A stretch of DNA of 64,000 nt, taken from assembly GCA_903828955.1 (NCBI GenBank), contig CAIKOA010000018.1, forward strand, positions 1 to 64,000, read 5' to 3'. Positions within the stretch are counted from its first letter, which is position 1. Each line of letters opens with the position of its first letter. The translations under genes and the position numbers were made by a program. The notes below the pieces were generated by a model. The model searched no databases, was not told the origin of the DNA, and saw only the letters and a program-made list of their open reading frames with translations. The stretch is from an uncultured Microcaldota archaeon (GTDB lineage: Archaea > Micrarchaeota > Micrarchaeia > Anstonellales > Bilamarchaeaceae). This document shows positions 17,016 to 27,283 of the stretch, in pieces.

Positions 17016-19726
17016 TAGTGCACGCCAAGTCCCCTGAGGTTTTTCTTTATCTGCCTCAATGTTTCAGTAGCTATTTTTCCTACTTCGGAATCTTGGTCAC
17101 CACGCAACTCATTAATTTTTTGTATGAGGCCGCCATATTCCCTGAAATCTATGTGGGAAACTCCTTCTCCATAGGTTTTTGGGTATAACTGGGATGCGAT
17201 GCCTTTCAACGCCAGAAGCGCATTCTTCTTTACCTGGGCATCCGGGTCATTGAGAAGAGCCCCAAACCCTTCAATCACTCCACCATATTTTCTAAGGTTT
17301 ATCGTATATGTGCGCTCGCCGCCATCAGGTATCGTCTCGCAGGAGTACGGGTAGTGGTCAAAGCAAACATATCTGCTGGTATACATATTTGCTGCGATGG
17401 TGCCTAATGCCTTTGCGGCGCTTGCCCTCACTTTAGCATCTGGATCTTTGAAGAGAACAAGCAAAGTATGGGTCATTCCGCCTAGATCTTCTCTGTTGGC
17501 TGCAACACTCAAAGCAAGTGCTCCATTTTCTCTTGCCGCTGGATTTTTGTCTGCCAAAGCGTCTGCCAAAAAGGGAACAACCCCTGAAGGGTTCTTTATG
17601 GCGGCCTTCCCCAATGCATAAGCTGCATTTTTTGATTTTACCCTGCTTTCATCTTTCAGAAGGGAACAAATCTGCGGGGCGGACTTTCCCGGGTTTCTGG
17701 CGATTATTTCACTCAAAGCATAAATGGCGTTCTCGACAACTTTGGCGTTTTCGTCTTTAAGCAATTCAACGAGTTTGCCGGGTATACGTTCATACTCCTG
17801 CGCAATGTCCGGTCCAGCATACTTGCCTTCGTCATTTTGTTTTGTTGGGAGATCACCGATCACTTTTGATGCGTTCGCACGTATCGCAGGGCTGGCATTG
17901 CTGAGGAGTTCCCCCAGATAAGGAACTATCTTTTTGGGGTTTTCTTGCGCAGCAAGCTCCAACACCTCCATTGAGCACATTACTGCATATTTATTGCTGT
18001 CACCTAAAAATTCCGAAACGTGCTTGAGAAGAGTGTCCGGATTTTTGGCAACTGCTTCTGCCAAGGGCACCTCTACGTCCAACATTTTTTCGTTCCTGAA
18101 AATTTCTCCCAGATGCGGCAATATCTCTTCTGGATTTTTCTGGGCAACATAAGCGAGGGCAACAGAGGAGCTTTTGCTGGCAAAACCATACTCGTCCTTC
18201 GGGTTGTCTTCGTTTTTATGAAGGGATTCCAGGCGGCTTATTATGCCCGGGTATTTGCTCAGGTCGACTTTCTCTGCCGCATACCCAAGCGCCCTTGCGG
18301 CATTTTTTCTAACATCAGGATTTTCGTCATTCAATAGCTTCCCCAGCCGCTCCACTATTACCGGGTATTTGCCTAGGTCGGTTTTCCCGCAAACTGAACC
18401 AAGCGCTTCCGCAGCGCTGGCCCTTACAAGAGGGTCGCCATCTAAGAGCAGCCTCCCCAGAGCATCAATGATGCCAGGGTATTTGCTGAGGTCTATCCCC
18501 GAGTATCGTTGGTAGCGCACACCCCTGATGCCAAAACGATCTATATCCCGTGTTCTTGATGCGGAAGCAAGCACATCGGCCGCAAGAGACCTGACTCTGG
18601 AGTTCTCATCTCCCAAAAGTTTCCCTATCTTCTCTATTGCGCCCTTGTACTTGCTTAAATCTACTGCGGGATAATAAATTTGATATTGCTCGAATCCCAT
18701 GCTATCCTCCTGTACATATACGTGGAGTTCTGATATGTTCAAAAGCAAAATCAGGGCGGTTGATTTTACCGCAGCGTTACTGTCATCCAAAAGATTCAGC
18801 AAAGGCGCTGCTAGATCCTGAGGCTTCTTGGAGTCATAGCAGCCGCTTTTCAGCGCTTCTTCTGCGCTCCTGGCCACTTTTTGGTCTTCATTCTTGATCA
18901 ATTCGGCAAAGAATGGGATAAATAACCCGGGGTTCCGCTTTATTGCTTCGCTAGATTCCGTTTTCAGGCGCATTGCCATGTCTGCGCTTCCTTTCTCTAG
19001 CAGCCCCTTAAGGCGTGGCAATAAGACATCCGGGTTTTTTTCTGCAGCCCTCCAGAGCGCTTCGGCGGCCTTATGTGAGGCTATGAGAGCATCTTCAGAT
19101 GATGCCTTTTCTTCGTATCCTGCTAGGTTTCCCAGTGATCCCAAAACTCCATCATATCTGCTAATATCTACTCTTGCAGCAGCATTGCCAAGCGCTTCTG
19201 CCGCAGCCAGCCTAACTTCGGGTTTTTCATCTTTCAATAAATCCCTGAATTTGTAGATAATATCGTCATATCTTGCAACCGCATCCCTGCTCAAATTTGC
19301 GGAGCCGAAAGCCAGCGCAGCGCCTCCTCTAACAAGAGGATTTGTATCCTCCAAGAGGCCGGCGAGATAGGGGGTGGCGCTCTCCGGGTTTTTTTCTGCG
19401 GCGATTGCGAAGGATTTTATTGCGTATTTTCTCAGCAAAACGTCTTCGCTTCCTAGGAGTTCCGCAAATTTCTGCATTCCCTCCTTGCACTTTCCAAGCT
19501 CGCCCATGTCTTCCGGCTTAGGGTCATAGGCGGACTTATAAAATTGCTTTGGTGAATCGAATCTTGCGCATAAAAGTGACGTACAACTCACAGAACTAAA
19601 AACTAAAGCGGAAGCCAAAGCCCCTGCCAAAATTCCGTATTTGATTCCTAGTGATTTTATCCTTCCCTTATCTGGATTAGCTGGGCGCTCAACCTGCTTT
19701 TCACGCTTGAATGCTTCATCTCCCAT
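17012..19726 (-). CDS. Large HEAT-repeat protein with N-terminal TM/signal segment
   Basis: 904 aa; repeated (D/N)LSKYPGII..LG.LL.DE...VR..AA.ALG.AA units. Confidence 0.8.
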   Translation of the reverse strand: MGDEAFKREKQVERPANPDKGRIKSLGIKYGILAGALASALVFSSVSCTSLLCARFDSPKQFYKSAYDPKPEDMGELGKCKEGMQKFAELLGSEDVLLRKYAIKSFAIAAEKNPESATPYLAGLLEDTNPLVRGGAALAFGSANLSRDAVARYDDIIYKFRDLLKDEKPEVRLAAAEALGNAAARVDISRYDGVLGSLGNLAGYEEKASSEDALIASHKAAEALWRAAEKNPDVLLPRLKGLLEKGSADMAMRLKTESSEAIKRNPGLFIPFFAELIKNEDQKVARSAEEALKSGCYDSKKPQDLAAPLLNLLDDSNAAVKSTALILLLNISELHVYVQEDSMGFEQYQIYYPAVDLSKYKGAIEKIGKLLGDENSRVRSLAADVLASASRTRDIDRFGIRGVRYQRYSGIDLSKYPGIIDALGRLLLDGDPLVRASAAEALGSVCGKTDLGKYPVIVERLGKLLNDENPDVRKNAARALGYAAEKVDLSKYPGIISRLESLHKNEDNPKDEYGFASKSSSVALAYVAQKNPEEILPHLGEIFRNEKMLDVEVPLAEAVAKNPDTLLKHVSEFLGDSNKYAVMCSMEVLELAAQENPKKIVPYLGELLSNASPAIRANASKVIGDLPTKQNDEGKYAGPDIAQEYERIPGKLVELLKDENAKVVENAIYALSEIIARNPGKSAPQICSLLKDESRVKSKNAAYALGKAAIKNPSGVVPFLADALADKNPAARENGALALSVAANREDLGGMTHTLLVLFKDPDAKVRASAAKALGTIAANMYTSRYVCFDHYPYSCETIPDGGERTYTINLRKYGGVIEGFGALLNDPDAQVKKNALLALKGIASQLYPKTYGEGVSHIDFREYGGLIQKINELRGDQDSEVGKIATETLRQIKKNLRGLGVHY

Positions 19727-19802
19727 CCACTACACCGGACTATAACTATCCCAGAAACTACTTAAAAAGCCATCGGTTAGCACAGAAACGCGGAAAATGC
19801 GT

Positions 19803-22136
19803 TCAGGAATGCACTTCCAGTTCCCCTTTTTCCGTTTTTAGTTCTTTTACCCTTGCGATCTGCTTTATTTCCTCAATCAATTCCGCGCTTATTTCCGTAT
19901 GGTAGCGGACAGTGAGCTTTTCCATTTCCGCTCCCTGCGATAGCCGGTTTGTTGCCTTGAACTGCCTTATTGCGGAAACTATTTCCCGCATTCCGGAAAC
20001 CTTTTGGTAATCGCCGCTGAAGCGGGCGCTTACTTTTGGCCAGGGGGCAAAGCAGATGCTATGCCCTTCCCTTGCCTTGTACATTTCCTGGTAGAGTTCC
20101 TCTGCAATGAAGGGAGAAATGGGTGCAAGCAATTTCAGGAAGGAATAGAAAACTTCACTCAATACATATTGTGCTGCCCTCTTGGAATCCTCGTCCGTCC
20201 CGTAAATCCTGTATTTCACATATTCTAAATAATCATCGCAGAACTCATGCCAGAAGAAATCCTGCAGCCTCTTTATGCACCTGTGGAATTCATACCTTTC
20301 CATCGCATCCGTGCATTCCTCAATAGTTAAATTGAGGGATTCGAGCATCCATTTATCCACTGCCCTCAGTTCAGGTTTGGAGCCATCGTATCCCTCTAAG
20401 CTTTTTTCCATGAATTTTGCCGCATTCCATATTTTTGTAAGGAAGGATTTTGCGAACTTGATATCCTCATAGGAGAAGGGGCGGTCCTTTGCCATTGCCC
20501 CGCTCATTGCCGCCCACTGCCGGAGTGCATCCGCAGGGTATTCTTTCAGCAATTCCGTGGGCTGGATTACATTCCCCAGGGATTTGCTCATCTTCTTTCC
20601 ATCCGGGGCAAGCACGTTTCCATTCAGGAGAACGGTATCCCAGGGCTTCTTGCCCGTAATTCCGACCCCTGAGCGGTAAATTGTATAGAATGCCCAGGTG
20701 CGGACTATTTCCACTCCCTGCGGGCGAAGAGAAGAAGGGTAGAATTTCTCCCATCCTTTATTTGGCCAGCCCGCAACAATTAGCGGGGTAATTGAGGAAT
20801 CAACCCAGCAATCCAGAACGGATTCCTCAGCCTTCATCATTCCTCCGCAGGGGCACTTCTTCTCCGGAGCCTTATCCGGGTAAAAGGGAAGCGAATCCGC
20901 CTTTGCGGTATGCCCGCATTTCTCGCAATAATAGAAGGGAATTGGCGTTCCGAAATACCTCTGCCTGGAAATGACCCAGTCCCACTCTGCTCCGTCCACC
21001 CAATCAGTTAGGTAGGAAATTCCGAAAGAGGGAACCCATTCGATTTGCTTCGCCATCTCCTTTACTTCTTCCCTGTGCTTGGTGATGTCTGCAAACCACT
21101 GGTGGGAAAGCGCGAATTCGATTGGCGTTTTGCACCTATCGTGAACCTTGACTACCTGCTGCTGCTTTTCCTGCTTTACAATTTTTCCCTCAGCTTTTAG
21201 TTTTTCAATCAGCTTCAATTTCGCTTCCGCAGGTGCGAGGCCGTTGAATTCCCCCGCCCCTGTCATTTTTCCGTGCGAATCGATTACGGAGATTATTGGG
21301 AGCTTGTACCTGTATGCCCAAATGATGTCCTGCTTGTCTCCGAAAGTGCAGACCATCAGGAGGCCGGTTCCATATTCCTTGTCCACATCTTTATCCGGGA
21401 TTGCCTTCACTTTCTTTCCGAGTGCGGTTGTGATCTCTTTTCCTTCCAGATGAGTATAACGCTCATCGCTCGGGTGATACATTACTGCAACGCATGCGTA
21501 CATGAGTTCAGGGCGCGTGGTTGCAATTATCAAATCTTCTCCTTTCGGGCCGGTGAATATAACGTGGTTCAGGATTGTCTCGCGCTCAAGATCCTCAGTG
21601 TCTGTTTTTGCAAGCGCGCTCCTGCACTTATAGCACCAGAAAACCGGGTGCTCTCCGCGGTAAATCATCTCCTTATCATACATTAAGTGGAGGGATTTCT
21701 GCACGGTTTCGTGGTAAGTGGGGTCCATGGTGCGGTATTGGCGCGCCCAGTCCGGGGAAAAACCCATCCTGACCATGGATTCGTGCATCTTTGCGATCAT
21801 GAGTTCGCTCCATTCAACGCATTTCTGCCTGAATTCCTCCCTCGGGAGCCTTCCGTATTTCTTCTCAACCTTGGTTTCGGTCGGAAACCCTTGCGTATCC
21901 CAGCCCTGCGGGTAGAATACATTGAAGCCCTGCATCCTTTTGTAGCGGGCAACGAAGTCAAAATACGAATAGGAAAGGGAATGCCCCATGTGGAGCTCTC
22001 CGCTCGTAAATGGCGGGGGAGTGTCTATTGAATAGATTGGCTTTGGGGAACTCTCATCAAACCTGAAGGTATGGTCTTCCTCCCATTTCTTCTGCCATTT
22101 TTCCTCTATTGCGCTTGTGAACCTTTGCTCTAACAT
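19803..22136 (-). CDS. valS: Valyl-tRNA synthetase
   Basis: PPPFTSGELHMGHSLSYSYFDFVARYKRMQGFNVFYPQGWDTQGFPTE, KMSKSLGNVI. Confidence 0.93.
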   Translation of the reverse strand: MLEQRFTSAIEEKWQKKWEEDHTFRFDESSPKPIYSIDTPPPFTSGELHMGHSLSYSYFDFVARYKRMQGFNVFYPQGWDTQGFPTETKVEKKYGRLPREEFRQKCVEWSELMIAKMHESMVRMGFSPDWARQYRTMDPTYHETVQKSLHLMYDKEMIYRGEHPVFWCYKCRSALAKTDTEDLERETILNHVIFTGPKGEDLIIATTRPELMYACVAVMYHPSDERYTHLEGKEITTALGKKVKAIPDKDVDKEYGTGLLMVCTFGDKQDIIWAYRYKLPIISVIDSHGKMTGAGEFNGLAPAEAKLKLIEKLKAEGKIVKQEKQQQVVKVHDRCKTPIEFALSHQWFADITKHREEVKEMAKQIEWVPSFGISYLTDWVDGAEWDWVISRQRYFGTPIPFYYCEKCGHTAKADSLPFYPDKAPEKKCPCGGMMKAEESVLDCWVDSSITPLIVAGWPNKGWEKFYPSSLRPQGVEIVRTWAFYTIYRSGVGITGKKPWDTVLLNGNVLAPDGKKMSKSLGNVIQPTELLKEYPADALRQWAAMSGAMAKDRPFSYEDIKFAKSFLTKIWNAAKFMEKSLEGYDGSKPELRAVDKWMLESLNLTIEECTDAMERYEFHRCIKRLQDFFWHEFCDDYLEYVKYRIYGTDEDSKRAAQYVLSEVFYSFLKLLAPISPFIAEELYQEMYKAREGHSICFAPWPKVSARFSGDYQKVSGMREIVSAIRQFKATNRLSQGAEMEKLTVRYHTEISAELIEEIKQIARVKELKTEKGELEVHS

Positions 22137-22221
22137 GAAATTTCACCGAAATAATAGGAAAAGTATTGCCTGTTTAGATTTTAAAAGTAGCGTCCCTGGA
22201 AGGAAAAGAAATGCGGCCGCT

Positions 22222-23061
22222 TTAGAGGCGCGCCTTCCGTTTTTCTTCGGGCTTCGGCCCGGCAAGCTTCTGCAGTTCGTGGTCTGCAGCGGATGCTATT
22301 TTTGCAGCGCCGTTGAGCATCGGGAGCTCCTTGTAGAGCGCTTTCACCTCTATGAGTGCGTCTATCGCAGCCGGGGTGCCGAAGGTCCCCAGGGCCCTTA
22401 CCGCTTCGCGCCTCGCAGCTTCCGAAAGGCGGTGGTTTTTTGCGATCTGGTTCAGCGAACTTATTGCGGCCGTCCCTTTCTTGCTTATTATCTGCACCAC
22501 ATATATCTCGTCACTGTCTGATGGCGCGCTCTCCAGCCTCTGTTTCAGGTCCACGGGGTCCAGGTTAAGCTGGGGCACCAAGTTTCTCGGGACTCTCCGG
22601 AGCTCTATGCTGGCGCGCGCCTTGGAGATTTCGGATTTCAGCCCGGGGTCCTTTATGTCCGCGGAATCCCCCTCGCAACGCAACTGGAGAGTTATGAGGT
22701 AGTCCCTCGCCTCTGAGCTGTTCATCTTTCCCAATTCCCTTACCGCGTCGATTTGGGCGGATGCCTTTCCTTCGGCCTGTTTGAACTGGGCCTTAAGCCT
22801 CCCTATCCTGGCCCCCTCATCACCTGCAAGCAGCATTTCCACATTTTCAAGAGCCCTGGAGATTTCGGATTTGAGCCTGGGGTTTGTAATGGAGCCGTCC
22901 TCGCACCTGCCTTGCAGCTCGCCTAGATACTTTCTGGCGCCTATGCTGTTTATTTTTCCAAGTTCCCTTACTGTGTCGATTTCGGCGGATACCTTTCCTT
23001 CGGCCTGCTCAAATTGGGCCCTGAGCAGATTTACCTTAGTTGAATCCTCCGGATCCGCCAT
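22222..23061 (-). CDS. HEAT-like protein with internal tandem duplication
   Basis: Two ~90-aa copies beginning LRAQFEQAEGKVSAEIDTVRELGKINS / LKAQFKQAEGKASAQIDAVRELGKMNS. Confidence 0.65.
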   Translation of the reverse strand: MADPEDSTKVNLLRAQFEQAEGKVSAEIDTVRELGKINSIGARKYLGELQGRCEDGSITNPRLKSEISRALENVEMLLAGDEGARIGRLKAQFKQAEGKASAQIDAVRELGKMNSSEARDYLITLQLRCEGDSADIKDPGLKSEISKARASIELRRVPRNLVPQLNLDPVDLKQRLESAPSDSDEIYVVQIISKKGTAAISSLNQIAKNHRLSEAARREAVRALGTFGTPAAIDALIEVKALYKELPMLNGAAKIASAADHELQKLAGPKPEEKRKARL

Positions 23062-23121
23062 AGGCTCACCTGCCTATTTTTGGATGCAAGAATATTTATG
23101 GATTCGCAAGAATGCGCGGGC

Positions 23122-23886
23122 TCAGAATTGTTCGGAAGAGATTCGCATACCGTCCAATGCCGCAACCGTCTTAACTCCGGTCTCCTCTTCGATCTCCTGG
23201 GCCTTCTTTTCAGCCGGGTATTGCTGCATCTTCATTCCCATGTGCGTGAGCACTGCGAGCTTGGGCTGGATTCTTCCAATTAAAGCAGACGCCTCTTCAG
23301 AAGTAAGGTGCCCTTTATACTGGTCTTCATCCGGCTTCATTGCATTCAGGATGAGCAAATCGCACCCATCGTATGCCTCTTCCATTCCCTCGTATTTTTC
23401 CGTATCCCCAGTATACCCTATTTTCTTCCCGTCCATTTCCAGAATAAAGCCGAATGCAGGGAATTCCTCATGCACTCCCTTCTTGAAGAAGAATTTCCCG
23501 CCTTCGAACTCGTATTCCTTTCCTGGGAGCGCCTTCACAACCTTTTCAAGCCGCGAATAATGGAAAACGCTTATGCGGGGCCCATTGGTGCTCCCTTCAA
23601 GAAAATCCGAAGCAGCAATCAGAGTGCCTTTCTTCTCAAGCCCGTAGTGGCTCATTCCCTCAATCAGTACTGCTGCATCACCTGAGTGGTCAATGTGGCA
23701 GTGGGTAACCACCATAATGTCGGTTTTGAGGGGGCTCAAATTATTGTTCTTCATTGCAATAAGCGCACCGGGGCCTGGGTCAACTTGGATGTTCTTTGTT
23801 CCGGAGATTATGAATCCTCCGGTGCCGCGCACCTGGTTGATGAGGTTTATCCTGCCCCCTCCGGTGCCCAGAAATACTACTTCCAT
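23122..23886 (-). CDS. MBL-fold metal-dependent hydrolase
   Basis: MEVVFLGTGGGRINL, VVTHCHIDHSGDAAVLIEG. Confidence 0.85.
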   Translation of the reverse strand: MEVVFLGTGGGRINLINQVRGTGGFIISGTKNIQVDPGPGALIAMKNNNLSPLKTDIMVVTHCHIDHSGDAAVLIEGMSHYGLEKKGTLIAASDFLEGSTNGPRISVFHYSRLEKVVKALPGKEYEFEGGKFFFKKGVHEEFPAFGFILEMDGKKIGYTGDTEKYEGMEEAYDGCDLLILNAMKPDEDQYKGHLTSEEASALIGRIQPKLAVLTHMGMKMQQYPAEKKAQEIEEETGVKTVAALDGMRISSEQF

Positions 23887-23908
23887 CAAATGAGTATAGA
23901 AAGGGAAA

Positions 23909-25036
23909 TTATAAATCATTAAGCATTCTGCAGGCCATGCACAAATCAGTGGAGGAGGGCTCCCCGCACTCCCTGCATTCCTTTATTTCCAGATTCTCCT
24001 TTGCGACCTTTTCCCTTACTATTTTCTGGAGCGTGGAGAAGCTTGCGGACATCTTCTGCTTTGTTCCTGGATAGCGGTCTTCCAGGAAATTAATCTGGTG
24101 CCGGACCCCCCACCTCATTGCATTCGAGGAATGCGGGCAGCAGCAGCCTGAATTGAACCTGTATCCGTGCAGGTATGCATAGGATGCGACTTCTTTTTCC
24201 CGTATTGCTAGAAGCGGGCGAATCCGTTTTACGAATTCCGAAGATTCCACCAGCGGCTCATTGAAGCGCGCAAAGCGCATGGGTTCGTTTCGGATTAGGT
24301 TGAGCATGGCGGTCTGCGCAACATCGTCCAAATTGTGGCCGATTGCAACTTTATCCAGCTTGAGCTCACGGGCTTTCTTGTTCAATAGTTTCCTGCGCAA
24401 AACTCCGCAGTAAGAGCAGAGGTTGGTGACTCCCTTCTTTGCAATCTGGGAGATTGTAATCCCGTATTCCTTCTTGAATGAATATTTGTGCTGCGGGATG
24501 CCTAATTTCTTGCAGGTTTTTTCCGCCCGCTCTAATGCCTCATCCCGGTAGCCGGGAATCCCCTCATCAATAGTTATTGCAATTAGTTCAAATGGAAGTG
24601 AATTTCTTATTCTGGAAAGCGCATGCAGAAGCGCAAAAGAATCTTTTCCTCCGGAAACGCCGAGCCCGATTTTCTGCCCGCTCTCGATCATATTGTAGTC
24701 GCGTATGCTGTGCTTGATTTGTTTTTCAAAACGCAGGCTGAAGTGCTTCTCGCACAGATGCAGTTTTGGGTGCGGAAGGTAAACAGAGGGGGGGAGCTCG
24801 CACTCCGCGCACTTCTTTTCATATTTCGCCTTTTTCCAGGGGCCCTGCGGCTCCTGCGCGGAAAGGAGGGGCGGAACGTGCTTATAGTGGATTATGCGGA
24901 TTTCCTGCCCCTTTTTCGCGGTTGCGGTTTCCGGGGCGAGTTCCCCATCAATAGTGACGATGACCGCTTCCGGGCAGAGCCCGAGCTCGTGCAATAGCTG
25001 GATGATTGAAGTATTGCAAGAAGCAGTTATCTTCAT
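23909..25036 (-). CDS. TtuA/Ncs6-like tRNA 2-thiolation ATP pyrophosphatase with N-terminal ubiquitin-like sulfur-carrier-like domain
   Basis: PP-loop GVSGGKDSFALLHAL, N- and C-terminal Cys-pair zinc sites, CSYCGVLRR; N-terminal MKITASCNTSIIQLLHELGLCPEAVIVTIDGELAPETATAKKGQEIRIIHY. Confidence 0.85.
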   Translation of the reverse strand: MKITASCNTSIIQLLHELGLCPEAVIVTIDGELAPETATAKKGQEIRIIHYKHVPPLLSAQEPQGPWKKAKYEKKCAECELPPSVYLPHPKLHLCEKHFSLRFEKQIKHSIRDYNMIESGQKIGLGVSGGKDSFALLHALSRIRNSLPFELIAITIDEGIPGYRDEALERAEKTCKKLGIPQHKYSFKKEYGITISQIAKKGVTNLCSYCGVLRRKLLNKKARELKLDKVAIGHNLDDVAQTAMLNLIRNEPMRFARFNEPLVESSEFVKRIRPLLAIREKEVASYAYLHGYRFNSGCCCPHSSNAMRWGVRHQINFLEDRYPGTKQKMSASFSTLQKIVREKVAKENLEIKECRECGEPSSTDLCMACRMLNDL

Positions 25037-25091
25037 AAGTAATTCTTGGGCGCATCTGAATAAAAATGTTTTCGGGCAATAATATTTCTCA

Positions 25092-25637
25092 ATGGGTGGG
25101 GTTGAGAAAGAGGTTCGGCCTGAAAGGAGCAACGGATTTCCTGCGCGCAGAGAAGACAGCACTGGAAGAATCCGCCAGGCTTGGGAAGGGCTCAAGGAAA
25201 AACTTTCAGGGGTCAATCGGATCTCCCAGATTCCCGGGTCCATCACAGAAACCCCGGTTCCTTCTTCTGAAGATGATAGAACTTATAGGATGATTTGCCT
25301 CCAGAAAATGGATGATTCGCGAAAGGGGGTGAACGGGGGCAGCCCTTTCTGGGAACATGATTTCCAAACAGTAATGGATAAGGCAAAGGCGGCATTCCGG
25401 GGAAAACGTGACGGGAGCGACCACATAAACCAGGAGATTTGCGCGCGGATGCTGGGAGTTTCAATAGAGATGGTCCAGATGGGAAAACTGGAGCTTTTTA
25501 TGAAGGCTGGCGGGCCGGAATATCTGGAATGGGGCGAGAAGAACCTCATGGACCCGGATATGCGGGCGCTCTGCGGGAAAGTGCTGAGGAAAATAAGCGC
25601 TCTTGCGCGCGAGGAAGGAATCCCTTCGGTTTCTTAA
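25092..25637 (+). CDS. Hypothetical protein
   Basis: 181-aa ORF in the gap before enolase; start uncertain. Confidence 0.4.
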   Translation: MGGVEKEVRPERSNGFPARREDSTGRIRQAWEGLKEKLSGVNRISQIPGSITETPVPSSEDDRTYRMICLQKMDDSRKGVNGGSPFWEHDFQTVMDKAKAAFRGKRDGSDHINQEICARMLGVSIEMVQMGKLELFMKAGGPEYLEWGEKNLMDPDMRALCGKVLRKISALAREEGIPSVS

Positions 25638-25660
25638 TTTTTTGCTTCCAAACTTAGCGC

Positions 25661-26905
25661 ATGAGAATAATGTCCGTATCCGCACGCGAGATAATAGATT
25701 CCAGGGGAAACCCCACCGTTGAGGCGACGGTTTTTGCTGAAAACGGCGCAATAGGAGTAGCTGCGAGCCCTTCGGGGGCTTCGAGGGGGATGCATGAGGC
25801 ATCCGAACTCCGCGATGGCGGCCCGCGCTTCGGGGGAAAGGGAGTCCTGAATGCTGTAAAGAACGTGAACGAGCCCATAAATAATGCGCTTTCAGGGATG
25901 GACTTGAGCCCGCAGGAAGACGTGGATGTGCGGATGATTAAGCTCGATGGAACCAAGAACAAGGAGAAATTGGGCGGGAATGCAATTGTTGCGGTATCTA
26001 TGGCGAACCTGAAGGCTGCCGCCCACGCAAGCAAGATGGAACTTTATGAGTTTATGGGAGGGGAAACGATTCCCATTCCGCTCATGAACATAATCAACGG
26101 CGGGAAGCACGCAGGAAACGGCCTCTCCATACAGGAATTCATGATTATCCCCGCAAAGGCGGAATCCTTTTCAGAAGGGATACGGGCAGCATGCGAGGTT
26201 TATGCCTCCCTGCGCGAAAGGGTTACGCGCAAATATGGCCGTGGAGCCAGGAATGTAGGGGATGAAGGAGGGTTTGCGCCCCCAATGAACAGGAGCGAGG
26301 AAGCGCTTGATGCTATTTCAGAATCCATCGAGGAATGCGGATATTCCAAGGAGATCGGAATCGGTATGGATGCGGCGGCTTCTTCTTTCTACAGGGAAAA
26401 GGATGGAAAATATTTCATGGATGGAAATTATCTGGAGAAAGGGGAACTTATCGAGTATTATGGGAAGCTCCTGAAAAAATACCATATACTCAGCATTGAA
26501 GACCCGCTTTTTGAAGAGGATTATGAGGGATATGCTGAATTCACTTCGAGATATGGGAATAAAATCCAGGTTGTTGGTGACGACTTGCTCGTAACTAACC
26601 CGGAGCGGCTGGAAAAGGCAATCGACATGAAGGCGGTGAATGCACTGTTACTCAAGGTAAACCAGGTGGGAACCGTTACCGAAGCAAGGAAGGCCGCGCA
26701 GATGGCAATCGATGCAGGAATGCAGGTAGTGGTGAGCCACCGCTCAGGGGAAACCGAGGATACTTTCATTGCAGATTTCTCAGTTGGGAGCGGCGCAACG
26801 CAGATAAAGGCGGGAGCGCCTTGCAGGAGCGAGAGGGTTGCAAAATATAACCGCCTTATGTACATAGAGCAGAAAACCGCTGGAAGATACGCAAAGGTCT
26901 GGTGA
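25661..26905 (+). CDS. eno: Enolase
   Basis: AREIIDSRGNPTVEATV, SIQEFMIIP, GDDLLVTNPERL, VVSHRSGETEDTFIADF. Confidence 0.96.
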   Translation: MRIMSVSAREIIDSRGNPTVEATVFAENGAIGVAASPSGASRGMHEASELRDGGPRFGGKGVLNAVKNVNEPINNALSGMDLSPQEDVDVRMIKLDGTKNKEKLGGNAIVAVSMANLKAAAHASKMELYEFMGGETIPIPLMNIINGGKHAGNGLSIQEFMIIPAKAESFSEGIRAACEVYASLRERVTRKYGRGARNVGDEGGFAPPMNRSEEALDAISESIEECGYSKEIGIGMDAAASSFYREKDGKYFMDGNYLEKGELIEYYGKLLKKYHILSIEDPLFEEDYEGYAEFTSRYGNKIQVVGDDLLVTNPERLEKAIDMKAVNALLLKVNQVGTVTEARKAAQMAIDAGMQVVVSHRSGETEDTFIADFSVGSGATQIKAGAPCRSERVAKYNRLMYIEQKTAGRYAKVW

Positions 26906-26911
26906 ATTGAA

Positions 26912-27283
26912 GTGATTCTGGGCACAATTGGCGGAATTTTCAGCGGGATGGGCCAGCTCATCCTTCTTTTGGGCGTTTATGCATACCTTGGGGGCGCGGG
27001 GCTTCTCCTTGCGGCGTTCGGTTTCTCCATGATTTGCACAGGCGAAGCAATCGCATTATTAGAGAAAAGGGAAAAGGAGGAGATAATTCTTCTCCGGAGA
27101 AACATACTAAGGGAGTGGGCTGTGAGCATGGCTTTCCCCGTAATCTGGCTCGCTCTTTCCGTATTCGGAGGAGGGCTCATTTTCCTTGCATTTGCCGCAT
27201 CCACTGGGGCAGGGGCGACAATAAGGAATTTGAGGCTTGCCGCAACCCTCAGCGCTTCTTCCGGGGCGGCGCAGATGGGTTGA
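26912..27283 (+). CDS. Small membrane protein
   Basis: Multiple hydrophobic segments; GTG start 7 nt after eno stop. Confidence 0.5.
   Translation: MILGTIGGIFSGMGQLILLLGVYAYLGGAGLLLAAFGFSMICTGEAIALLEKREKEEIILLRRNILREWAVSMAFPVIWLALSVFGGGLIFLAFAASTGAGATIRNLRLAATLSASSGAAQMG

Noticed and set aside
22781-23560. 259-aa plus-strand ORF spanning the HEAT-like and MBL genes
   Set aside because: Runs antisense through two supported genes; Ser-rich composition typical of shadow frames.
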